From CAZJDV01 sp964544865 (lineage in GTDB: Bacteria; Chloroflexota; Dehalococcoidia; Lucifugimonadales; CAJWER01): a DNA stretch of 64,000 nt. Where the stretch lies: positions 1-64,000 of the forward strand of contig CAZJDV010000006.1 of assembly GCA_964544865.1 (NCBI GenBank), given 5' to 3'. The translations under genes and the position numbers were made by a program. The stretch's first letter is position 1. Every line of letters begins with the position of its first letter. The notes beneath the pieces were generated by a model that had not been told where the DNA came from, did no database searches, and was given only the letters and a program-made list of their open reading frames with translations. Shown here one piece after another: positions 8,878 to 19,420 of this stretch.

Positions 8878-10605
8878 CTAGCCCCGTTTTTTCGACCTCT
8901 CGATCTTCGCCCATGAATCCCGCAGGGACACGGTCCGGTTGAACACGAGCGCCTCCGGGGTGGAATCGATGGAGTCTACGCAGAAGTAGCCCTGCCTCTC
9001 GAACTGGTAACGGCTGCCCGGGGTGGCGCCGGCCAGGCTCGGCTCGACCTGGCACGAGGACAGGGTCACCAGCGAGTCCGGGTTAAGGACGATACCGGTC
9101 TCCCCGCCTTCCTGCTCGCTTGCGTCGCCCTGTTCCTCCGAGGGAAACAGGTGGTCGTAGAGGCGTACCTCCGTCTCGAGGGCATGGTCTGCCGAAACCC
9201 AGTGGATCGTACCCCTGACCCTGCGGCCGTCCGGCGCCTGTCCTCCCCTGGTCGCCGGGTCGTAGGTGCATCGCAGCTCGATCACCTCGCCGGTCTGCTT
9301 GTCCTTGACGACATCGGTGCAGGTAATGAAATAGCCGTATCGCAGCCGTACCTCGCGTCCCGGCGCCAGCCGGTAGAACTTTCGGGGCGGGTCCTCTAGA
9401 AAGTCCTCTCTCTCGATATACAGCTCCCGGGAGAACGGGACCTTTCGGGTTCCCATCGCGGCGTCCTCCGGATTATTGACGGCGTCCAACTCCTCCACCT
9501 GACCCTCTGGGTAATTTTCGATGACCACCTTGAGGGGACGCAGGACCGCCATTACGCGGGGCGAGCGCTTGTTCAGGTCTTCGCGGACGCAGTGCTCCAG
9601 CAGGCCGAACTCCACGGTGTTCTTCCGCTTCGTTACCCCGATTCGGGCGCAAAAGGTCCTGATCGCCTCGGGGGTGTAGCCACGCCTCCGCATGCCCGAC
9701 AGGGTCGGCATCCTCGGGTCGTCCCATCCGCTCACGTGTCCCTGCTCGACCACCTCCAGAAGCCTGCGCTTGCTCAACACGGCGCGGTCGAGGTCAAGGG
9801 GGGCGAATTCGATCTGCCGCGGGTGATAGATCTCCAGCGCGTCGAGGAGCCAGTCGTAAAGCGGCCTGTGGTCCAGGTACTCGATCGTGCAGATTGAGTG
9901 GGTGACACCCTCGATGGAGTCGGACTGGCCGTGGGCGAAGTCGTACATCGGGTAGATGCACCATTTGTCGCCCGTGCGGTGATGGGGAAGATTCAGGATG
10001 CGGTAGATGACCGGGTCCCGCAGGTTCAGGTTGCCCGACGCCATGTCGATCTTGGCGCGAAGGATCCTTTCGCCGGGCTCGAACTCTCCGGCCCGCATGC
10101 GGTCGAACAGGTCCAGGTTCTCCTCGACAGGGCGGTCGCGGTCCGGGCTGTTTCTGCCCGGCTCCGTCAACGTGCCGCGATACTCTCTGATCTCGTCGGG
10201 ACTAAGGTCGCAGACATAGGCTTTGCCCGCCTGTATCAGCGTGACCGCATACGCGTAGAACTGGTCATAGTAGTCGGACGCGTAGTACAGGTGCTCGCCC
10301 CAATCGAACCCAAGCCATCGAATGTCTTCCTGCTGCGATTCGACGTACTCCACCTCCTCCTTGGCCGGATTGGTGTCGTCGAATCGAAGGTGGCAGACCC
10401 CCCCGTTCTCGGAGGCGATGCCGAAGTCGAGGCAAATAGCCATGGCATGGCCGATGTGGAGGTAGCCATTCGGCTCCGGCGGAAACCTGGTCACGACGCG
10501 GCCGTCGAATTTCCCCGTCGCCAGGTCCTCGGCCACAATGCTGCGCACGAAGTCGTGAGGGCGTACGTCCGTCGAGGATATGTCCTTCGCGGTCCTCTCT
10601 ATCAT
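8878..10605 (-). CDS. glnS: Glutaminyl-tRNA synthetase
   Basis: This 575-residue class I synthetase charges tRNA-Gln directly. The HIGH box is HIGH at 50-53 after FPPEPNGYL, and the KMSKS equivalent is VLSKR at 276-280. The FDDTNP segment and TRRGYTP-like region (RRRGYTPEAIR) follow GlnRS rather than GluRS, and the C-terminal half is the two-beta-barrel anticodon-binding domain. Many bacteria outside Proteobacteria lack GlnRS and use the amidotransferase GatCAB, so its presence is informative about the lineage. It lies 61 bases downstream of a sugar isomerase-like gene on the same strand. Confidence 0.95.
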   Translation of the reverse strand: MIERTAKDISSTDVRPHDFVRSIVAEDLATGKFDGRVVTRFPPEPNGYLHIGHAMAICLDFGIASENGGVCHLRFDDTNPAKEEVEYVESQQEDIRWLGFDWGEHLYYASDYYDQFYAYAVTLIQAGKAYVCDLSPDEIREYRGTLTEPGRNSPDRDRPVEENLDLFDRMRAGEFEPGERILRAKIDMASGNLNLRDPVIYRILNLPHHRTGDKWCIYPMYDFAHGQSDSIEGVTHSICTIEYLDHRPLYDWLLDALEIYHPRQIEFAPLDLDRAVLSKRRLLEVVEQGHVSGWDDPRMPTLSGMRRRGYTPEAIRTFCARIGVTKRKNTVEFGLLEHCVREDLNKRSPRVMAVLRPLKVVIENYPEGQVEELDAVNNPEDAAMGTRKVPFSRELYIEREDFLEDPPRKFYRLAPGREVRLRYGYFITCTDVVKDKQTGEVIELRCTYDPATRGGQAPDGRRVRGTIHWVSADHALETEVRLYDHLFPSEEQGDASEQEGGETGIVLNPDSLVTLSSCQVEPSLAGATPGSRYQFERQGYFCVDSIDSTPEALVFNRTVSLRDSWAKIERSKKRG

Positions 10606-10666
10606 GGAAGTGCCACACTGCCTGCTATCGCTACGCCGCCTGTGAACGGCAGACTTCCAGGGGCCC

Positions 10667-11515
10667 TCACTCGCACAGGCCCCACGAAGCAGCGACCTCG
10701 CGGGTGATCCGTGCGAGGTCGTCCGAGGTCTCGTCGTGGCATGGCTTGATTACCTCGAAGGTCCAGGGGCCCGGGTAGCTCACGTCGGACAGAGCGAGTA
10801 GCGCGGCGTCCCAGTCGAGGCCGCAGTGCGTCGGGATCCGGTGGTCGCCGTTCTCCACGTCGAAGTCGACATCGTGCAGGTGCGTGCCCCGCAGGCGCCG
10901 GCCCGCGGCGTGGATCTCCTCCGCCGGGTCCATCCTGAGTATCCCCACGTGGCCGATATCGAGCACCAGCCCGAGGCGGTCCTCCGGATAACCGTCGACC
11001 AGCGGTCTTAGCTCCCGCATCGTTAGATAAGGGTAGTCGCAATGATACGGCAGATTCTCGAGGTTGATCCTGACCCCCGCCGCCTCGGAGGCAGCCATCA
11101 GGCCGTCGAGAGAGCGCCCAACGGCATCCCGGATCAGCCCCGGTACGGTCGAAGCGTCCGCGTCCGGCACGAAGAGCGGATTCGGGACTGGATGAACGAC
11201 GATGTCGGTGGCGCCGATCGCACCCGCGAAGTGGATGAATCTCTCAAGTACGACCAGATTGTTCCGCCGCCAGTCCTCTTCGGGCGCGCCGAGAGTGATA
11301 CGCCCGGCGGGTGCATGGACAGTCCTGGCTCGAAGGCCGCGGCTTTCGAGCTGCCCGCGAAAGGCGGTGAGCGCCCGTCCCGTGGGCGGCGCCGCGACGT
11401 GCGGGTCCTGTCCCTGTATCTCTACCTGCGGGAACCCCGCCGAAGCGACGGCATCCAAAGCCGCCTCGATTCCGCGGTCACGGAACCCGGCCGTCGAGTA
11501 GCTGGTGTCGTCCAT
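10667..11515 (-). CDS. Sugar phosphate isomerase/epimerase-like TIM-barrel protein
   Basis: This 282-residue protein belongs to the xylose isomerase-like/AP endonuclease family 2 TIM barrels. Metal-ligand positions are visible: NLENLPY (Glu), LVLDIGHVG (Asp and His), HLHDVDF (His and Asp) and TFEVIKP (Glu). The substrate is unknown; members isomerise or epimerise sugars and sugar acids. The ATG has GAGGAGG nine bases upstream. Its 5' flank meets a run of Ns 31 bases away, so the promoter region is only partly known. It may be cotranscribed with glnS, which would be unusual functionally. Confidence 0.82.
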   Translation of the reverse strand: MDDTSYSTAGFRDRGIEAALDAVASAGFPQVEIQGQDPHVAAPPTGRALTAFRGQLESRGLRARTVHAPAGRITLGAPEEDWRRNNLVVLERFIHFAGAIGATDIVVHPVPNPLFVPDADASTVPGLIRDAVGRSLDGLMAASEAAGVRINLENLPYHCDYPYLTMRELRPLVDGYPEDRLGLVLDIGHVGILRMDPAEEIHAAGRRLRGTHLHDVDFDVENGDHRIPTHCGLDWDAALLALSDVSYPGPWTFEVIKPCHDETSDDLARITREVAASWGLCE

Positions 11516-11546
11516 GGGTCGGCGCCTCCTCTTTGTCTTCGCCGAG

Positions 11547-11556
11547 NNNNNNNNNN
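11547..11556. other. Assembly gap (10 N)
   Basis: Ten Ns lie between the start of the TIM-barrel gene and the end of the small lipoprotein gene. The exact count of ten equals the gap at 19069-19078, so it is a scaffolding placeholder and the true length is unknown. A promoter or small gene could be missing here. Confidence 0.95.
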
Positions 11557-11622
11557 AACTCAGTAGAAAAGTCCGGCAAACGCAACGCCGCGATCCCGGC
11601 TGGACTGAACGCCCGTCCCCCT

Positions 11623-11973
11623 CTACCGCTGCGCCGGCGGTGTCGCATCAGGCATGTAGTCCGCGACCTCGTCGATGACCAGCACGCCGTTCTCCTCACG
11701 ATACGACACCGTCACCCGCAGACCTTGAAGCATATGCTCGCGCAAGTGGGACGGTGAATAACCCTTGTACGCACCGCCCTGAAAATCCCAGGTCACACCC
11801 GACTTGTCCCGCACGGTGAGCACGTCGATCTGAGTCAGCGACCTCGCGGTCACATTGAGGACTACGCCGCTCACGAACGGAATATCGGTCGCTTCGTCCG
11901 CGCCGCTGCAGGCCAGGATTCCGGCAAGTAGCACGGCGGCGAATGTCGCGGCGGCCAGAAGGTGTGTTCGCAT
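11623..11973 (-). CDS. Small lipoprotein of unknown function
   Basis: This 116-residue protein starts with a lipoprotein signal peptide: basic MRTH, a hydrophobic stretch, then the lipobox LAGILAC with the lipidated Cys at 22. The mature part begins with acidic and small residues, then a beta-rich domain of about 85 residues (VSGVVLNVTARSL, DVLTVRDKSG, LRVTVSYREENG) that resembles a small OB-like fold in pattern, though I cannot assign a family. It would be anchored on the outer face of the membrane. It is divergent from the large VWA protein gene and shares its 242-base upstream region. Confidence 0.7.
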   Translation of the reverse strand: MRTHLLAAATFAAVLLAGILACSGADEATDIPFVSGVVLNVTARSLTQIDVLTVRDKSGVTWDFQGGAYKGYSPSHLREHMLQGLRVTVSYREENGVLVIDEVADYMPDATPPAQR

Positions 11974-12164
11974 TGGAGCTATTTCCAGTCCCTATTTGCG
12001 GCTCACAGGTATGGCGGACCGTCCATGGGAGCCGGGGTGCATCGTAAATCATATCGCAAACGCGCCCCTTCACACGAGAGAACATTTGTACTATTATACT
12101 TGTAATTCGGTGTGAGGTCCGGAGATTCGCTAAACGAATCATCAAAACATGTACCGACTTTCGA

Positions 12165-12192
12165 TTGACTATTGGACAATACCATATATAAG
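12165..12192 (+). promoter_or_regulatory. Sigma-70-type promoter for the VWA protein gene
   Basis: A -35 element TTGACT (12165-12170) and a -10 element TATAAG (12187-12192) are separated by 16 bases. This is close to the vegetative consensus and lies in an AT-rich stretch that stands out from the GC-rich surroundings. GGAGGT at 12205-12210 and the ATG at 12216 follow, leaving a short leader. Confidence 0.65.
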
Positions 12193-12215
12193 GTTGGTGT
12201 CAACGGAGGTAGAAG

Positions 12216-14363
12216 ATGGACAGAGCAAAACTATCGGCAGCAATCGTCGTCGTCATGGCGTTGGCAACCCTCCAATGGGGACCCGACCGGGTCGCATCGG
12301 CGGACTCTCAATATTCACGCCACTTGGCCGTCCTCGTGGCGGACGTGGGAGCAATGGGCCATTCCGAAGGTGGCGCAGACCTGGCCGGCTCGTTCATCAG
12401 CATGCTTGCAGCTCTGCGGGACGACCAGCTTTTCATGTTCATGAATGTCGACAATCCCTCGCAAGTGCTGGGCCCGTACCGGATGTCGGACCCGGAGTAC
12501 CCGGGTATTCAGAGCGAGATCGATGCGCGCCTTACCTGGCCCGTGGGGGACAAAGGTGGAGGGATTTCGGACGCTCTGCTAGAGGCGCAATCGTTACTTA
12601 ATCAGGAAAGGGGAATGGCCGGTTCCCAGGTCTACGTGATCACGGGCGACGCGCCCTGGATCGACTTCGACCGGCTGTCATCACAGCTCTCGCCACTTGT
12701 GAACAGATTCAGGGAGCAGGGCTGGATACTCAACGGCGTCAGCCTGCCGGGCGCCTCCCCCGAGGCGCTGGATTTCCTCAACGGGATCTCCAATAACTCA
12801 GGCGGACAGTTCACCGAGCTTTCCTCGGCCGAGGGACTCAAGGACGTGGCCGACACCATTCTCAGCCAGGGCGCCATGGGCTCGCTGACGGGGCTTGGCA
12901 GCCGTGTTCTGGTGTCGAGCGAGTTCATGAGCTCCGTGGTCACCATCGTCCCTGGTACGAGCGAGACCACAATCTTGCTTATCAGAGAGAACCCCGAGGG
13001 TTCACTGAAGCTGACAAACCCGTCGGGCTTCAGCGTATCCCCTCTCAACGTGGATGTGTCTCAACTGATCGAAATGCCCAATGCCGTGATGTGGAGGCTC
13101 AAGGACCCGGTGCCGGGCAATTGGAAGATCGATGCGCGCGACATGCGGGGATTGGTCTCGGCCTGGCAGTATTCCGCCAACAACTACACACTGGTGCTTA
13201 TTCCGACGGCGCCAGTACCCCTCGGCCAGCCCACGCCGCTGGTGGCATATGTCAGCGAGGGAGACCGCGCCGTGGTACTCAAGGATGTTCGGCTCTACGC
13301 GAATATCACGATACCCGATGGCGCCCGGATAGTCATAGAGATGACGGATGACGCCGCTGGAACCGATGTGGCGGCCGGGGACGGCAACTACACGATGATG
13401 CTCCCTCCGCTGCGGGTGGAGGGTGGATACAAGGTCGAGTTGGAGATGGCCTGGCTCAATTACAACCACAGGATCTCCGCGCTGACCGGCTTCGAGGCCC
13501 GGATCTACCCGGAGATGAGCGTCGACCTGGCCGGTATCGAGGACATTCAACCCGGTGTGAGGACCAGGGTGACCACCGTGGTCGTCCACGTCGACGGTGA
13601 GCCTTATCCGGTCGCTCCCGAGCAGGTGGCCGTGATCCTGAACTCGACCTCCGGACTGGAGGCCGAGGTAGAGGTCGTACCAAGGCGCGTCTACGGAGAC
13701 GGTCCCGCTTTCGAGTACGAGGTGTTCCTGACGGTTCAGGACCACGGGCGTTATTCCCTGGCCTTCCGACTTGGCACCGAGTACTTGGGCAGGTTCTTCT
13801 CCCTCACCACTGAGTCCATGGCCATAATCTCCCAGCCGCCGCCGACTCTAATTCGGGAGGTGGAGCAAGTCGTGGCTGAGGTAGCGCCCCCTGTCGTGGC
13901 CGCTAGCGCCCTGCCGCCGTCTCCCGCTCCGACCCTGCAGAACACGTCGTCGTTCCCATTGCTGGTGGTCTGGATTCCAATCATCGTACTTGTTATATTG
14001 GGAGCGATCGCCTCGTACCTTCTTACGCGCACCAAGCCCTACGGCTTCATCTACAGCGACAGCGACGAGCCGCTGGTAGACTTCGCCGCCGTCAGACGCC
14101 ACCCGATTGTGGACCTGGTGCGGCGGAGCACGATCAGCGGCAAGGACCTGGACCTACCCGGACTGGAGGGGGTTGTATTCCGTTTCGCCAAGGGCAAGAT
14201 ACGCCTCAGCAACCGCGGCGACCAGCCGACGGTCCGAGTCAACAACCAGCCTCTAATCGGTGACGCGGCCATTGAGGACCGGACCTGGATCGGCACCGGA
14301 GGCAAGCTGTACACGTTCCTGGACTCGGCGCGCGCTTTACAGGAGGGGGCCGGAGCAGACTAA
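12216..14363 (+). CDS. Secreted VWA-like protein with one TM helix and a cytoplasmic FHA-like tail
   Basis: This 715-residue protein has an N-terminal signal sequence (cleavage probably after VASA, about residue 28) and a von Willebrand factor A-like domain at about 35-220. The metal-site motif DxSxS is replaced by DVGAM, so the MIDAS is degenerate. Beta-rich extracellular segments follow to about 560, then a Pro-rich stretch and one transmembrane helix (about 581-604) with a basic stop (RTKPYG). The last 100 residues resemble an FHA-like beta sandwich (VFRFAKGKIRLSNRG, VRVNNQPL). Topology suggests an extracellular sensor or adhesion domain linked to a phosphopeptide-binding-like domain. A clear promoter and SD precede it, and a terminator follows. 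Function unknown. Confidence 0.75.
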   Translation: MDRAKLSAAIVVVMALATLQWGPDRVASADSQYSRHLAVLVADVGAMGHSEGGADLAGSFISMLAALRDDQLFMFMNVDNPSQVLGPYRMSDPEYPGIQSEIDARLTWPVGDKGGGISDALLEAQSLLNQERGMAGSQVYVITGDAPWIDFDRLSSQLSPLVNRFREQGWILNGVSLPGASPEALDFLNGISNNSGGQFTELSSAEGLKDVADTILSQGAMGSLTGLGSRVLVSSEFMSSVVTIVPGTSETTILLIRENPEGSLKLTNPSGFSVSPLNVDVSQLIEMPNAVMWRLKDPVPGNWKIDARDMRGLVSAWQYSANNYTLVLIPTAPVPLGQPTPLVAYVSEGDRAVVLKDVRLYANITIPDGARIVIEMTDDAAGTDVAAGDGNYTMMLPPLRVEGGYKVELEMAWLNYNHRISALTGFEARIYPEMSVDLAGIEDIQPGVRTRVTTVVVHVDGEPYPVAPEQVAVILNSTSGLEAEVEVVPRRVYGDGPAFEYEVFLTVQDHGRYSLAFRLGTEYLGRFFSLTTESMAIISQPPPTLIREVEQVVAEVAPPVVAASALPPSPAPTLQNTSSFPLLVVWIPIIVLVILGAIASYLLTRTKPYGFIYSDSDEPLVDFAAVRRHPIVDLVRRSTISGKDLDLPGLEGVVFRFAKGKIRLSNRGDQPTVRVNNQPLIGDAAIEDRTWIGTGGKLYTFLDSARALQEGAGAD

Positions 14364-14393
14364 CCCGCCCCCGAACGAACATGCTTTACAGCA

Positions 14394-14424
14394 GACGGCC
14401 CGCACACGCGGGCCGTCTTTATTG
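14394..14424 (+). terminator. Rho-independent terminator after the VWA gene
   Basis: A perfect 10-bp inverted repeat GACGGCCCGC / GCGGGCCGTC (14394-14403 and 14408-14417) with an ACAC loop is followed by TTTATTGTT. It lies 31 bases after the VWA stop and between two convergent genes. Confidence 0.85.
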
Positions 14425-14492
14425 TTATGCAACTTGAGCCGCGCCGGGCGCCTCGTCCAGGCGCCGGCCTGGTAATGGGAGAGAAAACCCGC

Positions 14493-15824
<1,332 letters not shown>

Positions 15825-16039
15825 TGGTAGTGCTGGACCTGCCTTTCTGCCGGTGGACGTGCCTCGATGGGGCCGGCCTCGCGAACTCCAGAAATCCCAT
15901 CGGACGGCGAGACATATTCTACAGCCAAACGGCCGTCCGCGCCAGACGCATGCCGTCGATGCTGCGCTTGAGCCGAATTGTGAGGCAGTGCGGGCCGTGC
16001 TATCTTGACATTGGCTTCACATATGGAGGAGGTAGAGCG

Positions 16040-16147
16040 ATGGCGGCAGCCCGCCGATTGCACGCTGTAGCAGGCCAGTTTGAGGTCCAAGGGCTATCAC
16101 GTTCATACGGAGTGAGGATTGACGTGCCGCGGAGAGCAGACTTGTGA
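16040..16147 (+). CDS. Possible 35-residue leader ORF before the PIG-L gene
   Basis: In the 319 bases between the cyclophilin gene and the PIG-L remnant, an ATG at 16040 is preceded by GGAGGAGGT at a normal distance. The 35-residue reading frame is Arg/Ala-rich and matches nothing I recognise. Its TGA overlaps the GTG of the next gene as GTGA, the arrangement of a translationally coupled pair. It could be a leader peptide or chance; otherwise this interval holds nothing clear. Confidence 0.3.
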   Translation: MAAARRLHAVAGQFEVQGLSRSYGVRIDVPRRADL

Positions 16148-16870
16148 CTTCTGAAGAGGTTGCAGGGTACCCGAAGATGATTCTAGGGTATTCGCCCACC
16201 CCGACGATGAGGCGTCCGGCACTGGCGGGACCATGGCCCGATACGGTGAAGAAGGTGTCGAGATCCACGTAGTCACCGCCGCCAGGGGAGAGCAAGGCGC
16301 CCTCGGCACGGGAAGCCAGGTCGTGGCCAGGCTGGAGCTACCCGCTGTGAGGGAGTCCGAGCTGCGTTTCACACTCGTGTTTCTCGGCGCTCATCCACCA
16401 GAGTTCCTGGGCTACCGCGATGGGGAGTTGGAGCAAGCAAATCTTTCGGAGCTGGCCGGCAAGGTGCTGTCCCATATGGAGAGGGTGCGGCCCGATGTCG
16501 TGATTACGTTCGGCCCCAGAGGAATAACGGACCACGGGGACCACAAGATGGTACACAGCGCCACGGGGAGGCGTTTCACCAGTATCGCGCCGCCAACGAA
16601 GTCGACCCGAGGCTCATGTACTTCGCTATCCCCAAAGAAATGATAGAGCAGTTCGACGTCGAACAGGACGGCCCCGAGGTGGAGCCGACTATCCTGATCG
16701 ACATCTCAGGCTACCTCGGCGTCAAGATCAAGACGTTCCGAATGCACAATTCCCAGGAGGATGTCCAGGACGCCGACATGGTGCAGGATGGGCGCTACGG
16801 CATCGAGGGGTTCCACCAGGCCTACTCTCCGGTCACCGGCGGCGTGGTCTCCACGGGTTTCTGGGATTGA
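16144..16870 (+). pseudogene. PIG-L/LmbE family deacetylase with two frameshifts
   Basis: Three reading frames together encode one zinc-dependent N-acetyl-sugar deacetylase. Frame one (from GTG 16144) gives TSEEVAGYPKMILG. Frame two continues with VFAHPDDEASGTGG, the metal motif AHPDDE, through DVVITFGPRGITDHGDH. Frame three continues from EAFHQYRAANEVDPR to GVVSTGFWD at the stop. Each change equals one missing base, at G3 (16186-16188) and G4 (16565-16568). Family members deacetylate N-acetylglucosamine-containing substrates, as in mycothiol- or bacillithiol-type pathways. Either this copy is dead or both G-runs are one base short in the assembly. Confidence 0.85.
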
Positions 16871-16891
16871 TCGGCCGGCTCCGCCCGGACC

Positions 16892-19271
16892 CTACATCCC
16901 CAGGGCGTCGTAGCTGACGGCCATGATACTGGCGGCGTCGATCTCGTACTCGCTGTAAAGGTCCTCGGGACTGCCCGATTGCCCGTACCTGGTCACGCCC
17001 AGCGGGAACGTCGGAGTCGCCAGCGCGCCGCCGATCCATGCCAGCGCATGGGGGTGTCCGTCGACGACAGTCACCGCGGGGACGTTTCGCTCAGTCAGAG
17101 GGATCACGTCTGACATGAACGGCACCCCTTTGGGCGCCGAGCGCACAGCGGCGTGCACGGACGCCTGGAAGCTGCTGTACAGGGGGCCGGGGCCGGTCAC
17201 GTTGATGACGTTGGCGAACACTCCTTCTTCCAGTAGCTGCCGGCTAGCCTCGATGGCCACCGGGACCATCGCGCCACAGGCGAAGACGTGGACCACGTTC
17301 CGGCCCGGCACGTAGTCCGGCTCCTCCCTGCGGTCCACCAGCCTGTACGCCCCCGCGATAACCTGGCGCCTCAGCCGCTGAAGATCCTGGGGATCGGGCG
17401 GCACCTGGAACAGGGCCTGGTCCGCCGACTTTGTCGTCAAGCGTAGATAGGTCGACTCCTGACGGAGGCGGATTTTCTCCAGGGCCGAGAGTATGATCCA
17501 CTCCAACTCCTGCCCGAAACAGGGCTCGTAGAATGCCAGATCGGCAAGCTCCACACCGATGGACGGAGTCACCTGAGACTGGTGAGAGCCGCCCTCCGGA
17601 CCAAGTGTGACGCCGGACGGTGTTCCCACCACGATGTACCGGGACCCGGAGTAGACGCTGAGCATGAATGCGTCCAAGCCGCGGCGCACGAACGGGTCGT
17701 AGAGGGTGCCGATCGGGAACAGTAGCTCGCCGGTCATCTCGTAGGAAAGCCCCAGCTGGCCAAGGCATGTGAAAAGGTTGTTCTCCGATATTCCTAGCTC
17801 AATGTGCTGGCCCTCCGGTGCCTCCACCCACTGTAACGACCTTTGCACCTCTTCTTGCGGGACGGATCCGCTCTCGGACTTGGACCAGACGCCCGCCCTG
17901 TTGATCCAACCGCCGAGATTCGTGGAGCTGGCGACATCTGGACTCACAGTTACCAGCCTCTCGTGCAGCTTCGGGTATCTCCTCGATACCTCGGTGAGGA
18001 CCTGGCCGAAGATTTGCTGGGTGGAGCTGCTGCCTCTGTATGTCCGATTGAATCCCTCCGGTATCTCGATTTCCGGCGGGGCGCTGTCCTCGTCGTTCTG
18101 CAACTGAAGCCGGTGCCCCGTGTCCAGGCAGAGAAGGCCCGCATGGGTATCGGAGCCGAGCCTCGACCAGACCTCGCTCTCATCGATGCCAAGGGCCGAC
18201 CTGACCTCTTCCATCTGCTCAGGATTGAGATTGGCCGAGTGGTTCTGCGGGTCGCCAATGGTCGGCAGCATCCAGCCCTTCAGGGTGAACGCGAACATCA
18301 CGTTGGGACCATGGGCCAGGTCTACCTGCTCAAAGGCCTCTCGCAGCATCCCGAAGTCATGGCCCCCCAGATTTCTGAATAGCTCCTGAAGCTGGTCATC
18401 GCCCCAGCGGCCGATGAGCCGCGCCATGTCGTCGGGGTACTCGCTGGTGCGCGGCAGCCATTCGCGCAGGGTCGGTGCGTCGACCCTTAGCAGCCTCTGA
18501 TATAGCTCGTTGGGCATCTCGTCGATGGAGGTCCGAAGCAGTTCGCCATTAGGTTCCTCATAGGCCGCCTGGAGTTTCTTGCCGTACTTGGCGTCGATGA
18601 CTTTCCAACCGTTGGCCGCGAACATCTCCCTCCAGACCTTCACGCGAATGCCGGGGATGATGCGATCAAGGCTTTGCCGGTTGAGGTCGATTACCCACAG
18701 CACGTTGCTGATGTCGGAGAGGACCGGGTCGGCGATCGCCTCCCAGACGACTCCCTCGTCCAGCTCCGCGTCGCCCACCAGGCTGATGAATCGGCGGTCC
18801 AGACCGCTTCCGGGGGCGAGGTGGCTTCGGACGTACTCCTCCGTCATCCACGCGAAGATGGGCGCCACCGCGCCAAGCCCGATCGGGCCGGTCGCGAAGT
18901 CCACGCCGTCCGGGTCCTTCGTGCGGCTCGGGTAGGCCTGGAGGCCGTGGAACTGCCTGAGCGTCTTCAAATAGCTGGCGTCGAGGTTGCCGAGCAAGTA
19001 CTGGATGGCGTGATATACCGGGGAGGCGTGGGGCTTCACGGAGATGCGGTCGCCGGACCTCATGTACTNNNNNNNNNNAAGTCATGATGGTGACCACGGA
19101 GGAGCTCGATGCCTGGTGGCCGCCGACCTTCAGGCCGCTGAGGTTGGGTCGCGCGGTGTTGGCGTAGTCCACCATATTGATGGAGAGCCAAAGCACTCTT
19201 TTTTGTATCTCGTGGAGCAGCTTGTCGCGGTCGCTCAGTGTCTTGACCGCCTGTGCCGCTTCGGTCGCCAT
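16892..19271 (-). CDS. AceE-type (homodimeric) 2-oxoacid dehydrogenase E1 / transketolase-like enzyme, interrupted by assembly gap
   Basis: The 5' part (MATEAAQ start at 19271, GGAGG five bases upstream) gives 64 residues ending SSSSVVTIMT; after ten Ns the frame resumes with YMRSGDRISVKPHASP and runs 720 residues. KPHASPVYHAIQYLLG and the thiamine diphosphate motif GDAELDEG...N are typical of E1 enzymes related to AceE. A pyrimidine/transketolase-like domain and a C-terminal domain follow. It would decarboxylate pyruvate or a related 2-oxoacid and pass the acyl unit to a lipoyl E2, which is not in the window. The total, about 790, is shorter than E. coli AceE (887). The substrate is not certain. 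Confidence 0.82.
19069..19078. other. Assembly gap (10 N) inside the E1 gene
   Basis: The frames on the two sides match only if the true number of missing bases is a multiple of three, because T remains on the left and AG on the right of the gap. Family sequence TxLYFEYMRSGDR suggests about 12 missing bases. Ten is therefore a placeholder. Confidence 0.9.
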
Positions 19272-19420
19272 GTCCGCCTCCACGCCCCTCGCCGTTAACG
19301 CCAGACTCGGGGCCTCTACGTGTGTTTTCACACACAGTATAGCACCCGCATAACGGGGCGGTGACGTGGGTTGATATGAGGACCTACGGGCCGTGTGCGG
19401 GATGTCGGCGCCTGGGACTG

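Noticed and set aside
16005..16010. TTGACA as a -35 box.
   Set aside because: No -10-like hexamer lies 16-18 bases downstream, and the Shine-Dalgarno site follows too closely.
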